A DNA stretch of 64,000 nucleotides, taken from Reyranella sp. CPCC 100927 (GTDB lineage: Bacteria > Pseudomonadota > Alphaproteobacteria > Reyranellales > Reyranellaceae). A program made the translations under genes and the position numbers. Below, one piece after another: positions 55,094-63,643 of this stretch (positions within the stretch are counted from its first letter, which is position 1; the number at the start of each line of letters is the position of its first letter). The stretch is from the NCBI RefSeq assembly GCF_007859315.1, contig NZ_VOHA01000003.1, forward strand, positions 496,001 to 560,000, given 5' to 3'. The notes beneath the pieces are model-generated. The model was not told the DNA's origin and searched no databases. It saw only the letters and a program-made list of their open reading frames with translations.

Positions 55094-56221
55094 TTAGGCG
55101 ACGCGACCCGGTGCCGCCGTCGCAGCGATCGGCTCCAGGTCGGTGTTGAGCCGGTGGCCGGTTCCGGCATGGAAGAAATGAAGCTTGTTGCTGTTGAGCG
55201 TGAGGCGCACGGCGTCGCCCGCTTTCAGGCGGATGTCGGGCCCGACCCGGCCCACCATCTTGTGGCCGCTGAGGTCGTAGAACACGATGCTTTCGTGGCC
55301 GGTCGGCTCGACCACCTTGGCGATCGCCGGCAAGCCATCGGCCGTCAATCCGACATCCTCGGGGCGGACACCCAGGGTTATCGCCGTGTCGCCGGCTGCG
55401 AGCGCCTCCTCGCGCACGAGATGACGCGGCAGACTGAGCGAGAGCGAGCCGGACTCGAACAGCAGGCGGGCGGACTCCGCTCGCAGCGTTCCGCTGATGA
55501 AGTTCATGGCCGGCGTGCCGATGAAGCCGGCGACCACGGCGTTGACCGGGCGATGGTAGATCTCGTGCGGCGTGTCGCACTGCTGCAGGGTGCCCTTGTC
55601 GAGCACGGCGATGCGGTCCGACATGGTCATCGCCTCGAGCTGGTCGTGCGTGACATAGACCATCGTCTTGCCGATGCGCTGGTGCAGCTCGATCAGCTCG
55701 GCGCGCATGTGGGCGCGCAGCTTGGCATCGAGGTTCGACAGCGGTTCGTCGAGCAGGAAGGCGGCCGGATTGCGCACCAGGGCGCGGCCCAGCGCCACGC
55801 GCTGCTGCTGGCCGCCGGAGAGCTGGCGCGGCTTGCGGTCGAGCAGCGGCTCGATCTGCAGCAGCGCCGCGGCGCGCTGGACCTGCTGGCGGCGCTCGGC
55901 GCGCGCAACGCCGCGCTTTTTCAGCGGGTATTCGATGTTCTGCGCCACCGTCATGTGCGGGTAGAGCGCGTAGGACTGGAACACCATGGCGATATCGCGC
56001 TTGCCGGGCGGCAAGTCGTTCACCACCCGGTCGCCGACGCTGATGGTGCCGCTGGTCGGGTGCTCCAGGCCGGCCAGCATGCGCAGCGTCGTGGTCTTGC
56101 CGCAGCCCGAGGGCCCCAGCAGGCTGACGAACTCGCCGGCGGCGATATGCAGGTTGAAGTCCTCGATGGCCACGAAGCTGCCGAAGGCCTTGTGGATGTG
56201 CTCGAAGGTCACGCTTGCCAT
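55094..56221 (-). CDS. ABC importer ATPase, UgpC/MalK (CUT1) family
   Basis: Protein of 375 aa with Walker [10 protein letters not shown], signature [12 protein letters not shown], Walker [14 protein letters not shown], and a C-terminal OB-fold/TOBE regulatory domain ([20 protein letters not shown]). The ATG at 56219-56221 gives the usual MASVTFEHI start. It serves the two permeases and the binding protein upstream in the operon. Confidence 0.93.
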   Translation of the reverse strand: MASVTFEHIHKAFGSFVAIEDFNLHIAAGEFVSLLGPSGCGKTTTLRMLAGLEHPTSGTISVGDRVVNDLPPGKRDIAMVFQSYALYPHMTVAQNIEYPLKKRGVARAERRQQVQRAAALLQIEPLLDRKPRQLSGGQQQRVALGRALVRNPAAFLLDEPLSNLDAKLRAHMRAELIELHQRIGKTMVYVTHDQLEAMTMSDRIAVLDKGTLQQCDTPHEIYHRPVNAVVAGFIGTPAMNFISGTLRAESARLLFESGSLSLSLPRHLVREEALAAGDTAITLGVRPEDVGLTADGLPAIAKVVEPTGHESIVFYDLSGHKMVGRVGPDIRLKAGDAVRLTLNSNKLHFFHAGTGHRLNTDLEPIAATAAPGRVA

Positions 56222-56229
56222 GGCACCAC

Positions 56230-57048
56230 TCAACCCTTGACGCCGCCGGCGCCGAAGCCGCGGGTCAGATGCTTTTGCAGGAAGGCGAAGACGATGATGA
56301 TCGGCACGCTCATCATCACCGAGGCGGCCATCAGCAGCGACCACTCGATGTGGAACGACGTCACCAGCATGTTGATGACGCCTGTCGTGAGCGTGCGCGC
56401 GGTGTCCTGATTCACCAGGACCAGGGCGAAGAGATATTCATTCCACGCCAGGATGAAGGTGAACACCGCGGTCGAGATGATGCCGGGCAGCGCCTGCGGC
56501 AGGATCACGTCGACGAACGCCCCCATGCGCGAGGCACCGTCGACCATGGCGGCCGCCTCGAGGTCCTGCGGGATGCCGGCCATGAACGAGCGCAGCAGCC
56601 ACAGCGCGAAGGGCAGCGCGAAGGTCGTGTAGGCGATCGTCAGGCTGAACAGCGTGTTGGCGACGCCGACCTCGACCAGCAGCAGGTAGAGCGGGATGAC
56701 CAGCACGACTGATGGCAGCAGGTAGGTGAACAGCACCAGCTGTGCCAACCGCTCGCGGCCGGGATAGGCGAAGCGCGTCAGGCTGTGGGCGCCCAGCAGC
56801 GCCACGACGATCACGACCACGGTCGTGCCGACAGCCACCACCACCGAATTCGCGAAGTAGGTGGGGAAGCGCGTCTCGCGCAGCAGGCGCCGGTAGTGCT
56901 CGAACGTGATCTCGCCGGGCAGCAGGCTGGGCGGGATGCGGAACAGTTCGGTCTGCGGCTTCAGTGAGGTCACGATGGTCCACAGCAGCGGGAAGGCGAC
57001 CAGCCCGACGACCGTCCAGGCGAAAAGGTTGAACAGGAAGCGCCGCAT
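56230..57048 (-). CDS. ABC importer permease, MalG/UgpE type
   Basis: Protein of 272 aa with six helices and the EAA loop EAAAMVDGASRMGAFVDVILPQALPG. Its C-terminal extension and position match MalG/UgpE. It is four bases from the partner permease. Confidence 0.92.
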   Translation of the reverse strand: MRRFLFNLFAWTVVGLVAFPLLWTIVTSLKPQTELFRIPPSLLPGEITFEHYRRLLRETRFPTYFANSVVVAVGTTVVVIVVALLGAHSLTRFAYPGRERLAQLVLFTYLLPSVVLVIPLYLLLVEVGVANTLFSLTIAYTTFALPFALWLLRSFMAGIPQDLEAAAMVDGASRMGAFVDVILPQALPGIISTAVFTFILAWNEYLFALVLVNQDTARTLTTGVINMLVTSFHIEWSLLMAASVMMSVPIIIVFAFLQKHLTRGFGAGGVKG

Positions 57049-57051
57049 CGC

Positions 57052-57972
57052 TCAGTTCTCCGCCGTCCGGCCGGTGCGGAAATAGAGGACCATGAAGCCC
57101 AGCATCACGATCATCATCAGGACCGCGACGGCCGAGGCGCCGCCCATTTCGTTGAGCGCAAAGGCCTGCTTGTAGACCAGCAGCGGCAGGGTCATGGTCG
57201 ATGTCACCGGGCCACCGCCGGTCATCAGGTAGATCAGGTCGAATTCCTTGAAGTCCCAGATCGCGCGCAGCAGGATCACGATGAACAGCACCTCGCGCAG
57301 CTGCGGCAGGGTGATGTCGGTGAAGCGAGCCCAGCGACCGGCGCCATCCATGGTGGCGGCTTCGTAGAGGTGGTCGGGGATGGTTTGCAGGCGCGCCAGC
57401 ACGCTGATGACGACAAACGGAAAATACTTCCAGGCGCCGACCAGGATCACGCTGATCATCGCGTTGGGCATGCGGCCGAGCCAGTCGAGCGGCATCGACA
57501 ACAGGCCGGTCCACATCATGGCGTGGTTCAGGATGCCGTAGAGGTCGTTGAACAGCCAGCGCCAGACCAGGACAGCGACCACCGTCGACATGAAGTAGGG
57601 GAACAGGATCAGGCTGCGCGCCAGCGAACGGAACACGATGTTCTGGTGCAGCAGCAGCGCCAGCGCGACGCCGGCCACCAGCTGCAGGACCAGCGTGCCT
57701 GCCGTCCAGATCAGGTTGACGCCGAGCGCGTTCCAGAACTCGCCCGACGCCAGCAGATCGGCATAGTTGCCCAGCCCGACCCAGCGCCCCTTCAAGGTCG
57801 GCGTGTAGATCGAGAACAGGCTGAGATAGATTGCCGACACCAAGGGATAGACGATCACGGCACAGAAGATCAGCACCGTCGGCGCGATCAGCAGCGCGCC
57901 GAGCAAGCCGTATCGGGTCGAGAGCTTCAGGCCCTGCTCGGCAGGCCGTGGCAGGGCTTCGACCGCCGTCAT
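57052..57972 (-). CDS. ABC importer permease, MalF/UgpA type
   Basis: Protein of 306 aa with six helices and the EAA region YEAATMDGAGRWARFTDITLPQL. An N-terminal cytoplasmic segment precedes helix 1. It is four bases from the binding-protein gene. Confidence 0.92.
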   Translation of the reverse strand: MTAVEALPRPAEQGLKLSTRYGLLGALLIAPTVLIFCAVIVYPLVSAIYLSLFSIYTPTLKGRWVGLGNYADLLASGEFWNALGVNLIWTAGTLVLQLVAGVALALLLHQNIVFRSLARSLILFPYFMSTVVAVLVWRWLFNDLYGILNHAMMWTGLLSMPLDWLGRMPNAMISVILVGAWKYFPFVVISVLARLQTIPDHLYEAATMDGAGRWARFTDITLPQLREVLFIVILLRAIWDFKEFDLIYLMTGGGPVTSTMTLPLLVYKQAFALNEMGGASAVAVLMMIVMLGFMVLYFRTGRTAEN

Positions 57973-57976
57973 AGCT

Positions 57977-59320
57977 TCAGCCCTTGACGATCTTTTCGAT
58001 GCGTTGCGCCGTTTCGCCGACGATCTTCTTCGGATCCTCGTTGTTGAGGCACACGCGCTGGACCATCTCGGCGATGACGGCGCTGTTGACGACCTCGCCG
58101 GCCTTCGCGTTGGGCTTGTGCTTGGCCGACTCGAAGCCGAGATTGAAGCCGCCGGCCGACGCTGCGGCCATGATCTTCACTTCGTTGGCGTATTTGGCGA
58201 TGATCGGGTTGTCCTGGTACTTGGGATCATCGGCAATGGTCTTCAGCACCGGCAGGACGTGTCCCGGCGCGGCATGGAGCTGCTTGATGTAGCCTTCAGG
58301 CGCGTAGATGTGAGCGGCGAACTTCTTGGTCGCCCCCATGTCCTTGGCCGCCTTGGGAATGAACATGCTGGGGAAGTCGTTGAAGGTCCATGACGGCACG
58401 CTGGCCGAGATCGACGGATAGGTCGTGCAGGTGATCGAGTCCTTGATCGACGGATTCTGCGCGTTGACGTTGGCCAGCACGCGGCCAGTGTAGATGCCGG
58501 TCGCCGTCGCGCCGGACACAAAGGCCGTCAGACTCTCGCCCCAGGAATAGCTGGTGGCGCCGGGCGGGCAGAGCTCGCGCATGGATTTGTAGAATTCCAG
58601 CGCGTTGAGCGTCTCGGGACTGTCGATCGCCACCTGCAAGTCGGGGGTAAAGACCTGACCCCCTGCCAAATGGATGAAGCAGATGAAGATCAGCGTGGTC
58701 ATGCTGTTGCGCGCATAGGGCAACGGTGCGCCGTAGATGCCGCCGCCTTGCATCTTGCGCGCGGCGGTGCGCAGCTCGTCCCACGTCTTGGGTGCCTCGG
58801 CGATGCCGGCCTTTTTCATCAGGTCGGTGCGTAGCCACAGCGAGTTGGCGGCGGTACCGCCGATGCCGGCGCCGGCGAAGACGCCGGGTTCGACCTCGTA
58901 GATGCGGTTGGCACCAGGGTAGAACTTCTCCGGCCCGACCATCTGGATCACGTCGTTGAAGGGTTCCAGCAGACCGCTGCGCCAGTAGTTGCCAACGGCG
59001 AACGAGGGCAGGTGCGTCACGATGTTGGGCACCTGGCCACTGGCAAAGGCGGCCGCCAACTGAGCCGCGTAGGTCTCGTCAGAGGTCGGCTCGAAGACGA
59101 CCTTGATGCCGGGGTTGGCTGCCTCGAAGGTTTCGATCTGCAGCTTGTAGGCGGCGAGTTGCGCCGGGACGGACTGTGGCGACCACCAGCGCAGGGTCAC
59201 GGCGCCCTGGGCCGAGGTCGCCCGCGACAGGGCGCCCGCCGTCAATGCCCCGCCCGTGACGGCCAGTGCCGACCGGCGGGTCAGGCCTGTGGGGCTGTTA
59301 TTGAGGTTCCTGATCGTCAT
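57977..59320 (-). CDS. ABC importer binding protein, SBP_bac_1 (MalE/UgpB type), Tat-like signal
   Basis: Protein of 447 aa with a twin-arginine type N-terminus (LTRRSALAVTGG) and Ala cleavage near residue 38. The mature protein opens VTLRWWSPQSVPAQLAAYKLQIETF and has the extracellular solute-binding fold. CUT1 systems take up sugars, glycerol phosphate, polyols or, in some cases, amino-acid derivatives. The surrounding amino-acid-type enzymes suggest the last. It is the first gene of the minus-strand operon controlled from the gap at 59321-59631. Confidence 0.9.
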   Translation of the reverse strand: MTIRNLNNSPTGLTRRSALAVTGGALTAGALSRATSAQGAVTLRWWSPQSVPAQLAAYKLQIETFEAANPGIKVVFEPTSDETYAAQLAAAFASGQVPNIVTHLPSFAVGNYWRSGLLEPFNDVIQMVGPEKFYPGANRIYEVEPGVFAGAGIGGTAANSLWLRTDLMKKAGIAEAPKTWDELRTAARKMQGGGIYGAPLPYARNSMTTLIFICFIHLAGGQVFTPDLQVAIDSPETLNALEFYKSMRELCPPGATSYSWGESLTAFVSGATATGIYTGRVLANVNAQNPSIKDSITCTTYPSISASVPSWTFNDFPSMFIPKAAKDMGATKKFAAHIYAPEGYIKQLHAAPGHVLPVLKTIADDPKYQDNPIIAKYANEVKIMAAASAGGFNLGFESAKHKPNAKAGEVVNSAVIAEMVQRVCLNNEDPKKIVGETAQRIEKIVKG

Positions 59321-59631
59321 CCGTATCCTCCCGTTTGTATTTTTCTGAACATTCGTGCGGAATTATCAAAAGCATGGAGGTGCTTTGCAAGAGGATTTGT
59401 CCGTCCCAGGCGGGTCGCAAGGGACTGCCGAATGGCATTTGTTTGTCTGTAATATATTGATATTATTGAATATAATGAGATCAATTAATCTGAGGTCAAC
59501 TCGAAAAATAAACAGGTGAATTGATCGTGGCTGTATCATATGCGAACATATGTGCGGAAAATGACCCGCTATCCGAGGCTGGCTTGTTCAAGGCACAATC
59601 ACCAACCCTGGTGAGTAGAGAAGACAGGCGC
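59321..59631. promoter_or_regulatory. AT-rich divergent promoter region of the IclR gene and ABC operon
   Basis: A 311-base gap that is much richer in A/T than the rest of the window. It holds TATAAT at 59473-59478, and the 12-mer GAACATTCGTGC at 59347-59358, which recurs inverted before the FAD/iron-sulfur gene at 63449-63460. It probably binds the IclR regulator. A longer in-frame start of the IclR gene at 59521 would lie inside this AT-rich stretch and is not favoured. Confidence 0.55.
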
Positions 59632-60414
59632 ATGTCCGACGTTGCTGTTTCAGACCAAGAAAGTGGTGATTACGTCAGTTCACTGGCCCGTGGCCTTGAG
59701 GTGATCCGGGCGTTCACGCGCTCCAAGCCCAGCATGACATTGAGCGAAGTGGCCGACCGCACCGACATGCATCGGGCCGCGGCCCGTCGGTTCCTGCTGA
59801 CCCTGGTGCGGGAGGGCTACGTCGAGACCGATGGCAAATATTTCCGCCTTCGCGCGAAGATCCTGGAACTGGGCTTCTCGGCGCTGGCGTCGATGGACCT
59901 TTGGGAGATTGCCCAACCGGTCCTGAACGACCTGTCGGAGCGGCTGTCGGAATCCTGCTTTGCAGCGGTCCTTGACGGTACATCGGCCGTCTACGTGGCG
60001 CGTGCCGCGTCGAAGCGGGTGATGAATGTCGGCATCAATGTTGGCAACCGTGCGCCGGCGCACGCCGTCTCCACCGGGCGCGTATTGCTGTCGGGCCTCT
60101 CCGAGCAGGAACTCGACGACTACATCGCCAATGCCAAGCTCGAGAAGTTCACGCCCAACACGGTAACCTCGAAGGTCAAGCTGCGCGGCATCATCGAGGA
60201 GACGCGCCGCCTGGGTTGGTCGATCGTCGACCAGGAACTGGAGATCGGCCTGCGCGCCATCTCGGTGCCGATCCGCGACCGCGCCGGCAACGTCAGGGCG
60301 GCGCTGAATGTGTGCTGCCCCTCGGCGCGCGTCACGCCCGAGGAGATGCGCACCCGCGTGCTGAGCGAACTGATGGAAGCCGCCCAGCGCATCTCTCTGG
60401 CGCTGCCGGGTTAG
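59632..60414 (+). CDS. IclR-family transcriptional regulator (PcaR/PobR branch)
   Basis: Protein of 260 aa. The N-terminal winged helix spans about residues 20-80 (SLARGLEVIRAFT, MTLSEVADRTDMHRAAARRFLLTL). The C-terminal GAF-like effector domain contains the conserved AHAVSTGRVLLSGL and the WSIVDQELEIGLRAISVPIRD blocks. ATG 59632 gives the length normal for this branch; the frame is open further upstream. It faces the ABC operon and probably also controls the FAD/iron-sulfur genes through a shared motif. Confidence 0.88.
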   Translation: MSDVAVSDQESGDYVSSLARGLEVIRAFTRSKPSMTLSEVADRTDMHRAAARRFLLTLVREGYVETDGKYFRLRAKILELGFSALASMDLWEIAQPVLNDLSERLSESCFAAVLDGTSAVYVARAASKRVMNVGINVGNRAPAHAVSTGRVLLSGLSEQELDDYIANAKLEKFTPNTVTSKVKLRGIIEETRRLGWSIVDQELEIGLRAISVPIRDRAGNVRAALNVCCPSARVTPEEMRTRVLSELMEAAQRISLALPG

Positions 60415-60417
60415 GAT

Positions 60418-60523
60418 TTTTCGGACCGCGGGCGTCCACGCCCGCATTCGCTTACAGCGAAGCGAAGAGCGAAGTCGGTCGGCGCGTCGCGCCGATGCGC
60501 GCGTGGACGCGCGCGGTCCGAAA
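60418..60523. repeat. Long inverted repeat between convergent genes
   Basis: TTTCGGACCGCG... (60418-60446) and its near-perfect inverted partner (60495-60523) are 29-base arms with about two mismatches. They lie exactly between the IclR stop and the stop of the FAD oxidoreductase. The RNA could form a strong hairpin and end transcripts from both sides. Confidence 0.7.
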
Positions 60524-60528
60524 CGGGT

Positions 60529-61686
60529 TCATCCGAACCGGTCGGCTGAATAGTCGGTGATCGACATCTCCGGCGCACGGCCCAGCATGGCGTCGGCGAC
60601 CAGGCGGGCGGTCAGCGGGCCGAGCGTGTAGCCGGCATCGCCCGGAATGGCGAAGAACAGCCCCGGGATGCCGGCGACGTCGCCGACCACGGGCCTGCCG
60701 TCGACACTGGTGTTGACGCCGGCCCAGGTGCGGATCAGGCGCAGGGCACCGATCTGCGGCACCACGTGCTGAGCGAGACTCAGGCTGCCGATCAGGCTCT
60801 CGATCTCGACGGTCGGATGCGCGTCGGGGCCGACGAGCGTCGCCGGCCAACCGCCGCCAATCACGACCTGGCCGGCGGCCAGCTGCTTCAGCGTGATCTG
60901 GCGGTCGGCATGTTGCACCATGTGCTTGATGAACGGCTGCGTGGCCTCGGTAATGTTCATGTGCAGCGGCTCGGCGCGTACCGGCATCGGCCGGCCCAAC
61001 AGTGCCGACAGCGCACCGGCGCCGGCGCCAGCCGCGATCACGACGCGACCGGCCAGTATGGATCCGGCCGTCGTGTCGATGGCGAAGCCGGCGGCGCTGC
61101 GCACAAGCCCTGTCACGCGCGTCTCGGTGCGGTGCACGACGCCCAGCGCCAGCGCCTGGCGGCGCACGGCCTGGTTGGCAAGCAGCGGATTGATCTTGCC
61201 TTCGGTGGGGCAGAGCTCGGCGCCGACGATGGTCGGACCAAGATAGGGTGCAACGCGTTCGAGCGCGCTGCGGTCGAGCATGTCGACTTCGAGGCCCAGC
61301 TGCCGCTCGCGCCGGCACTTGGCGGCGAGGAAGTCGTACTGCTCGCGGCTCTCCGCCACCATCAGGCCGCCAGTGACGGCAAGCTCGATGTCCTCATCCA
61401 GGCGTACGGCGATGCGGCGCCAGTGCTCAACCGCGCGCGGATAGAAGGGCAGTGTCTGCTCGAAGCCCGGCACCATCTCGGGGTAGAGCCGCATGAAGCG
61501 GCTCTGCATCTGCACATGCAGGCCGCCGGCGTTGGCGATGGTGCCGGCATGGCGGCCATCGTCGAGCACGGCGACTTCGGCGCCTTCCTCGGCCAGGAAC
61601 CATGCCAGGCACATGCCCACGATGCCGCCGCCGATGATGACGGTACCGATGTCCTTCGGCAGGGGCAGACGATGATCGGCCGTCAT
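60529..61686 (-). CDS. FAD-dependent amine/D-amino acid dehydrogenase, HcnC/OoxB-like beta subunit
   Basis: Protein of 385 aa of the DAAO family: dinucleotide motif VIIGGGIVGMC at about residues 16-26 and a C-terminal PGDAGYTLGPLTARLVAD flavin segment. Proteins of this type form complexes with an alpha subunit plus a small iron-sulfur subunit in hydrogen cyanide synthase, octopine/nopaline oxidase and D-hydroxyproline dehydrogenase. The start at 61686 overlaps the upstream gene by four bases, so the two proteins are probably one enzyme. Confidence 0.88.
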   Translation of the reverse strand: MTADHRLPLPKDIGTVIIGGGIVGMCLAWFLAEEGAEVAVLDDGRHAGTIANAGGLHVQMQSRFMRLYPEMVPGFEQTLPFYPRAVEHWRRIAVRLDEDIELAVTGGLMVAESREQYDFLAAKCRRERQLGLEVDMLDRSALERVAPYLGPTIVGAELCPTEGKINPLLANQAVRRQALALGVVHRTETRVTGLVRSAAGFAIDTTAGSILAGRVVIAAGAGAGALSALLGRPMPVRAEPLHMNITEATQPFIKHMVQHADRQITLKQLAAGQVVIGGGWPATLVGPDAHPTVEIESLIGSLSLAQHVVPQIGALRLIRTWAGVNTSVDGRPVVGDVAGIPGLFFAIPGDAGYTLGPLTARLVADAMLGRAPEMSITDYSADRFG

Positions 61687-63422
61687 GGCGGCGGCGCCGA
61701 CGCGGCGCGCACGAGATCCTTGATCGCCACAGGCTTGGCTGGTGCGCGCGGCGCGAAGAAAGCGTGCGCGTCGATCGGGCGTCCCCGGCGCTCGGCCAGC
61801 AGCGATGCGAGCAGGGGCGCGCAATAGCGACCCTGGCAGCGACCCATGCCCAGGCGTGTGCGGCGCTTGATTTCGCCGATATCAGGCGTGCCGTCGGCCA
61901 TCGCTGCCTCGATCGCACCGAGCGGCACTTCTTCGCAACGGCAGATGAGGGTATCGGGCTGCGCCAGCTCGGTGTTCCAGCGCGGCGCGGCAAAAAGCTG
62001 CCAGAGCGCGGCCTGGAAGTCGCGATGCTGCGCGAGCCGGGCGCGCGCGGCCGCCACCTCGTGTGTCACGGCCGGTGGCAAGGAACGCCCCAGCGCCCGT
62101 GCCGCATCGGCGCCGGCGATCCATCCTTCCTCGCACGCGGCCTTGGCGCCACCCAGCCCGCAGCAATCGCCGACACCGTAGACGCCGGTGACGCTCGTCT
62201 CGCATTGCGCGTTGCGCGCGGTGACGAGATGGCCGCGCGTGGCGTCGAAGTCGTGACGGCAGCCGAGCGCCAGCAACAGTTCGTTCGATGGCATGAAGCC
62301 GTAACCCATCAGCACGACGTCGACGACGATGTCCCGTTCCGGCGACAGGGTTCTGTGCGCGCGCCGGCCCAAGGTTGCGCGCAGTGCGCCATCGTACGGC
62401 TCTACGCGCACCAGCCCGCGGCCGCTAAGGACAGGAATGCCCCGACGCCTGAGGGCAACAGTCATGCGCGCGCCCTGCCAGGCGAGGCGAGGCGCGTGGC
62501 GCAGCATGCGCAACACTGTCCCGGCCTGCCGCACGCCGACGGCTTCGGCCAGCTCGGCGACGGCAACCACCGTCGCGCCGGCGCGTGCGAGTTCGAGCGC
62601 GATCTGCAGATTGAGCGGGCCGTTGCCGCAGATCAGGATGCGGCGGCCGGCCAGCACGCCGTCGGTCTTCAGCAAGGTCTGCGCCGCCCCCGTCGTCATG
62701 ACGCCGGGCAGCGTCCAGCCCGGAACCGGCAGGCCGCGCTCATAGGCGCCGGCGGCGACGATCAGGCGTCGAGGCTGGAACACCAGGGAGCCTTGCGGCG
62801 TCGTGGCGCCGATCGTCATCGGCGCAAAGGCGCCCCAGGCCTCGGCATTGCAGAGGATCTCGACGCCGGCGCGGCGGGCACGGGCGACGAGCCGTTGGCC
62901 TTCGTCGACCTGGGCATCGGCGACGGCGTCGCGTGGACGGCCTTCGGCGGGCTGCTTGTAGTATTGGCCGCCGGACTGCGCGCGCTCGTCAAGCAGCACC
63001 ACGCCGGCGCCTGCTTCAGCGGCAGCGATGGCGGCCGACAAGCCTCCGGCACCGCCGCCGATCACGAGCACGTCCGGCTTTCGGACGGCGAGATCGGCGA
63101 TTGTGATCGGTGCCAGGCTGTCGCTGTGCGCCGGCAGACGGCCGGGGAATGTCTGGCGCCGCACCGCATGCTGGCCGGTCACCTTGGTCATACAGGCGCG
63201 CCGATTGTCCGTCTCGTCCACGCGCACCAGGCAGTCGTGGCAGACGCCCATGCCGCAGAACAGGCCGCGCGAGCCGCCGCCCTTGGTGTCGCGAAACGAG
63301 TGGATGCCGGCTGCTGTCAACGCCGCGGCCAGGGACTCGCCTGAACGTGCGGCAAGGGCCTGTCCCTCGACGTCGAGAAGGATTTCATCGAGGGCGCCGC
63401 CGTTGGCCAACCGGAGGGTCAC
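61683..63422 (-). CDS. Fused [2Fe-2S] ferredoxin-FAD/NAD oxidoreductase (HcnA-HcnB/LhpE-like alpha-gamma subunit)
   Basis: Protein of 579 aa. A ferredoxin-like N-terminus carries C56, C61, C64 and C77. A pyridine-nucleotide/FAD domain follows (VLVIGGGAGGLSAA, then GTVLRML and a second nucleotide loop). The C-terminus is a BFD-type [2Fe-2S] module (CRCEEV...GMGRCQGRYC). In HcnABC and D-hydroxyproline dehydrogenase these are separate gamma and alpha chains; here they are fused. The start is put at GTG 63420-63422, after AAGGCGAG. GTG 63452 would reach into the shared regulatory motif, so it is less likely. Confidence 0.85.
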   Translation of the reverse strand: MTLRLANGGALDEILLDVEGQALAARSGESLAAALTAAGIHSFRDTKGGGSRGLFCGMGVCHDCLVRVDETDNRRACMTKVTGQHAVRRQTFPGRLPAHSDSLAPITIADLAVRKPDVLVIGGGAGGLSAAIAAAEAGAGVVLLDERAQSGGQYYKQPAEGRPRDAVADAQVDEGQRLVARARRAGVEILCNAEAWGAFAPMTIGATTPQGSLVFQPRRLIVAAGAYERGLPVPGWTLPGVMTTGAAQTLLKTDGVLAGRRILICGNGPLNLQIALELARAGATVVAVAELAEAVGVRQAGTVLRMLRHAPRLAWQGARMTVALRRRGIPVLSGRGLVRVEPYDGALRATLGRRAHRTLSPERDIVVDVVLMGYGFMPSNELLLALGCRHDFDATRGHLVTARNAQCETSVTGVYGVGDCCGLGGAKAACEEGWIAGADAARALGRSLPPAVTHEVAAARARLAQHRDFQAALWQLFAAPRWNTELAQPDTLICRCEEVPLGAIEAAMADGTPDIGEIKRRTRLGMGRCQGRYCAPLLASLLAERRGRPIDAHAFFAPRAPAKPVAIKDLVRAASAPPP

Positions 63423-63448
63423 AAGTCGCTCGCCTTTCAGATAAAAAT

Positions 63449-63471
63449 GCACGAATGTTCGATATACGAAC
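63449..63471. promoter_or_regulatory. Regulatory motif and palindrome, probable IclR site
   Basis: GCACGAATGTTC (63449-63460) is the exact inverse of the 12-mer at 59347. It overlaps the palindrome GTTCG-ATATA-CGAAC (63457-63471). The region to 63643 is AT-rich and separates the minus-strand amine dehydrogenase from the plus-strand enolase gene. Confidence 0.6.
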
Positions 63472-63643
63472 GACAGATGGCTGTTTTTCCTCAGTGATTA
63501 CTGGTCAATTCCGTCTGATCGGTCCGAAGATAGACACAAGATCATTGATATAAAACATCATTTCTCTTTTGGCAAAATCCGTACAAAAGTTATCATATCG
63601 CACAAAACGGAGGGGTGGCGCTGCGAATGACGGGGATTGGCGG

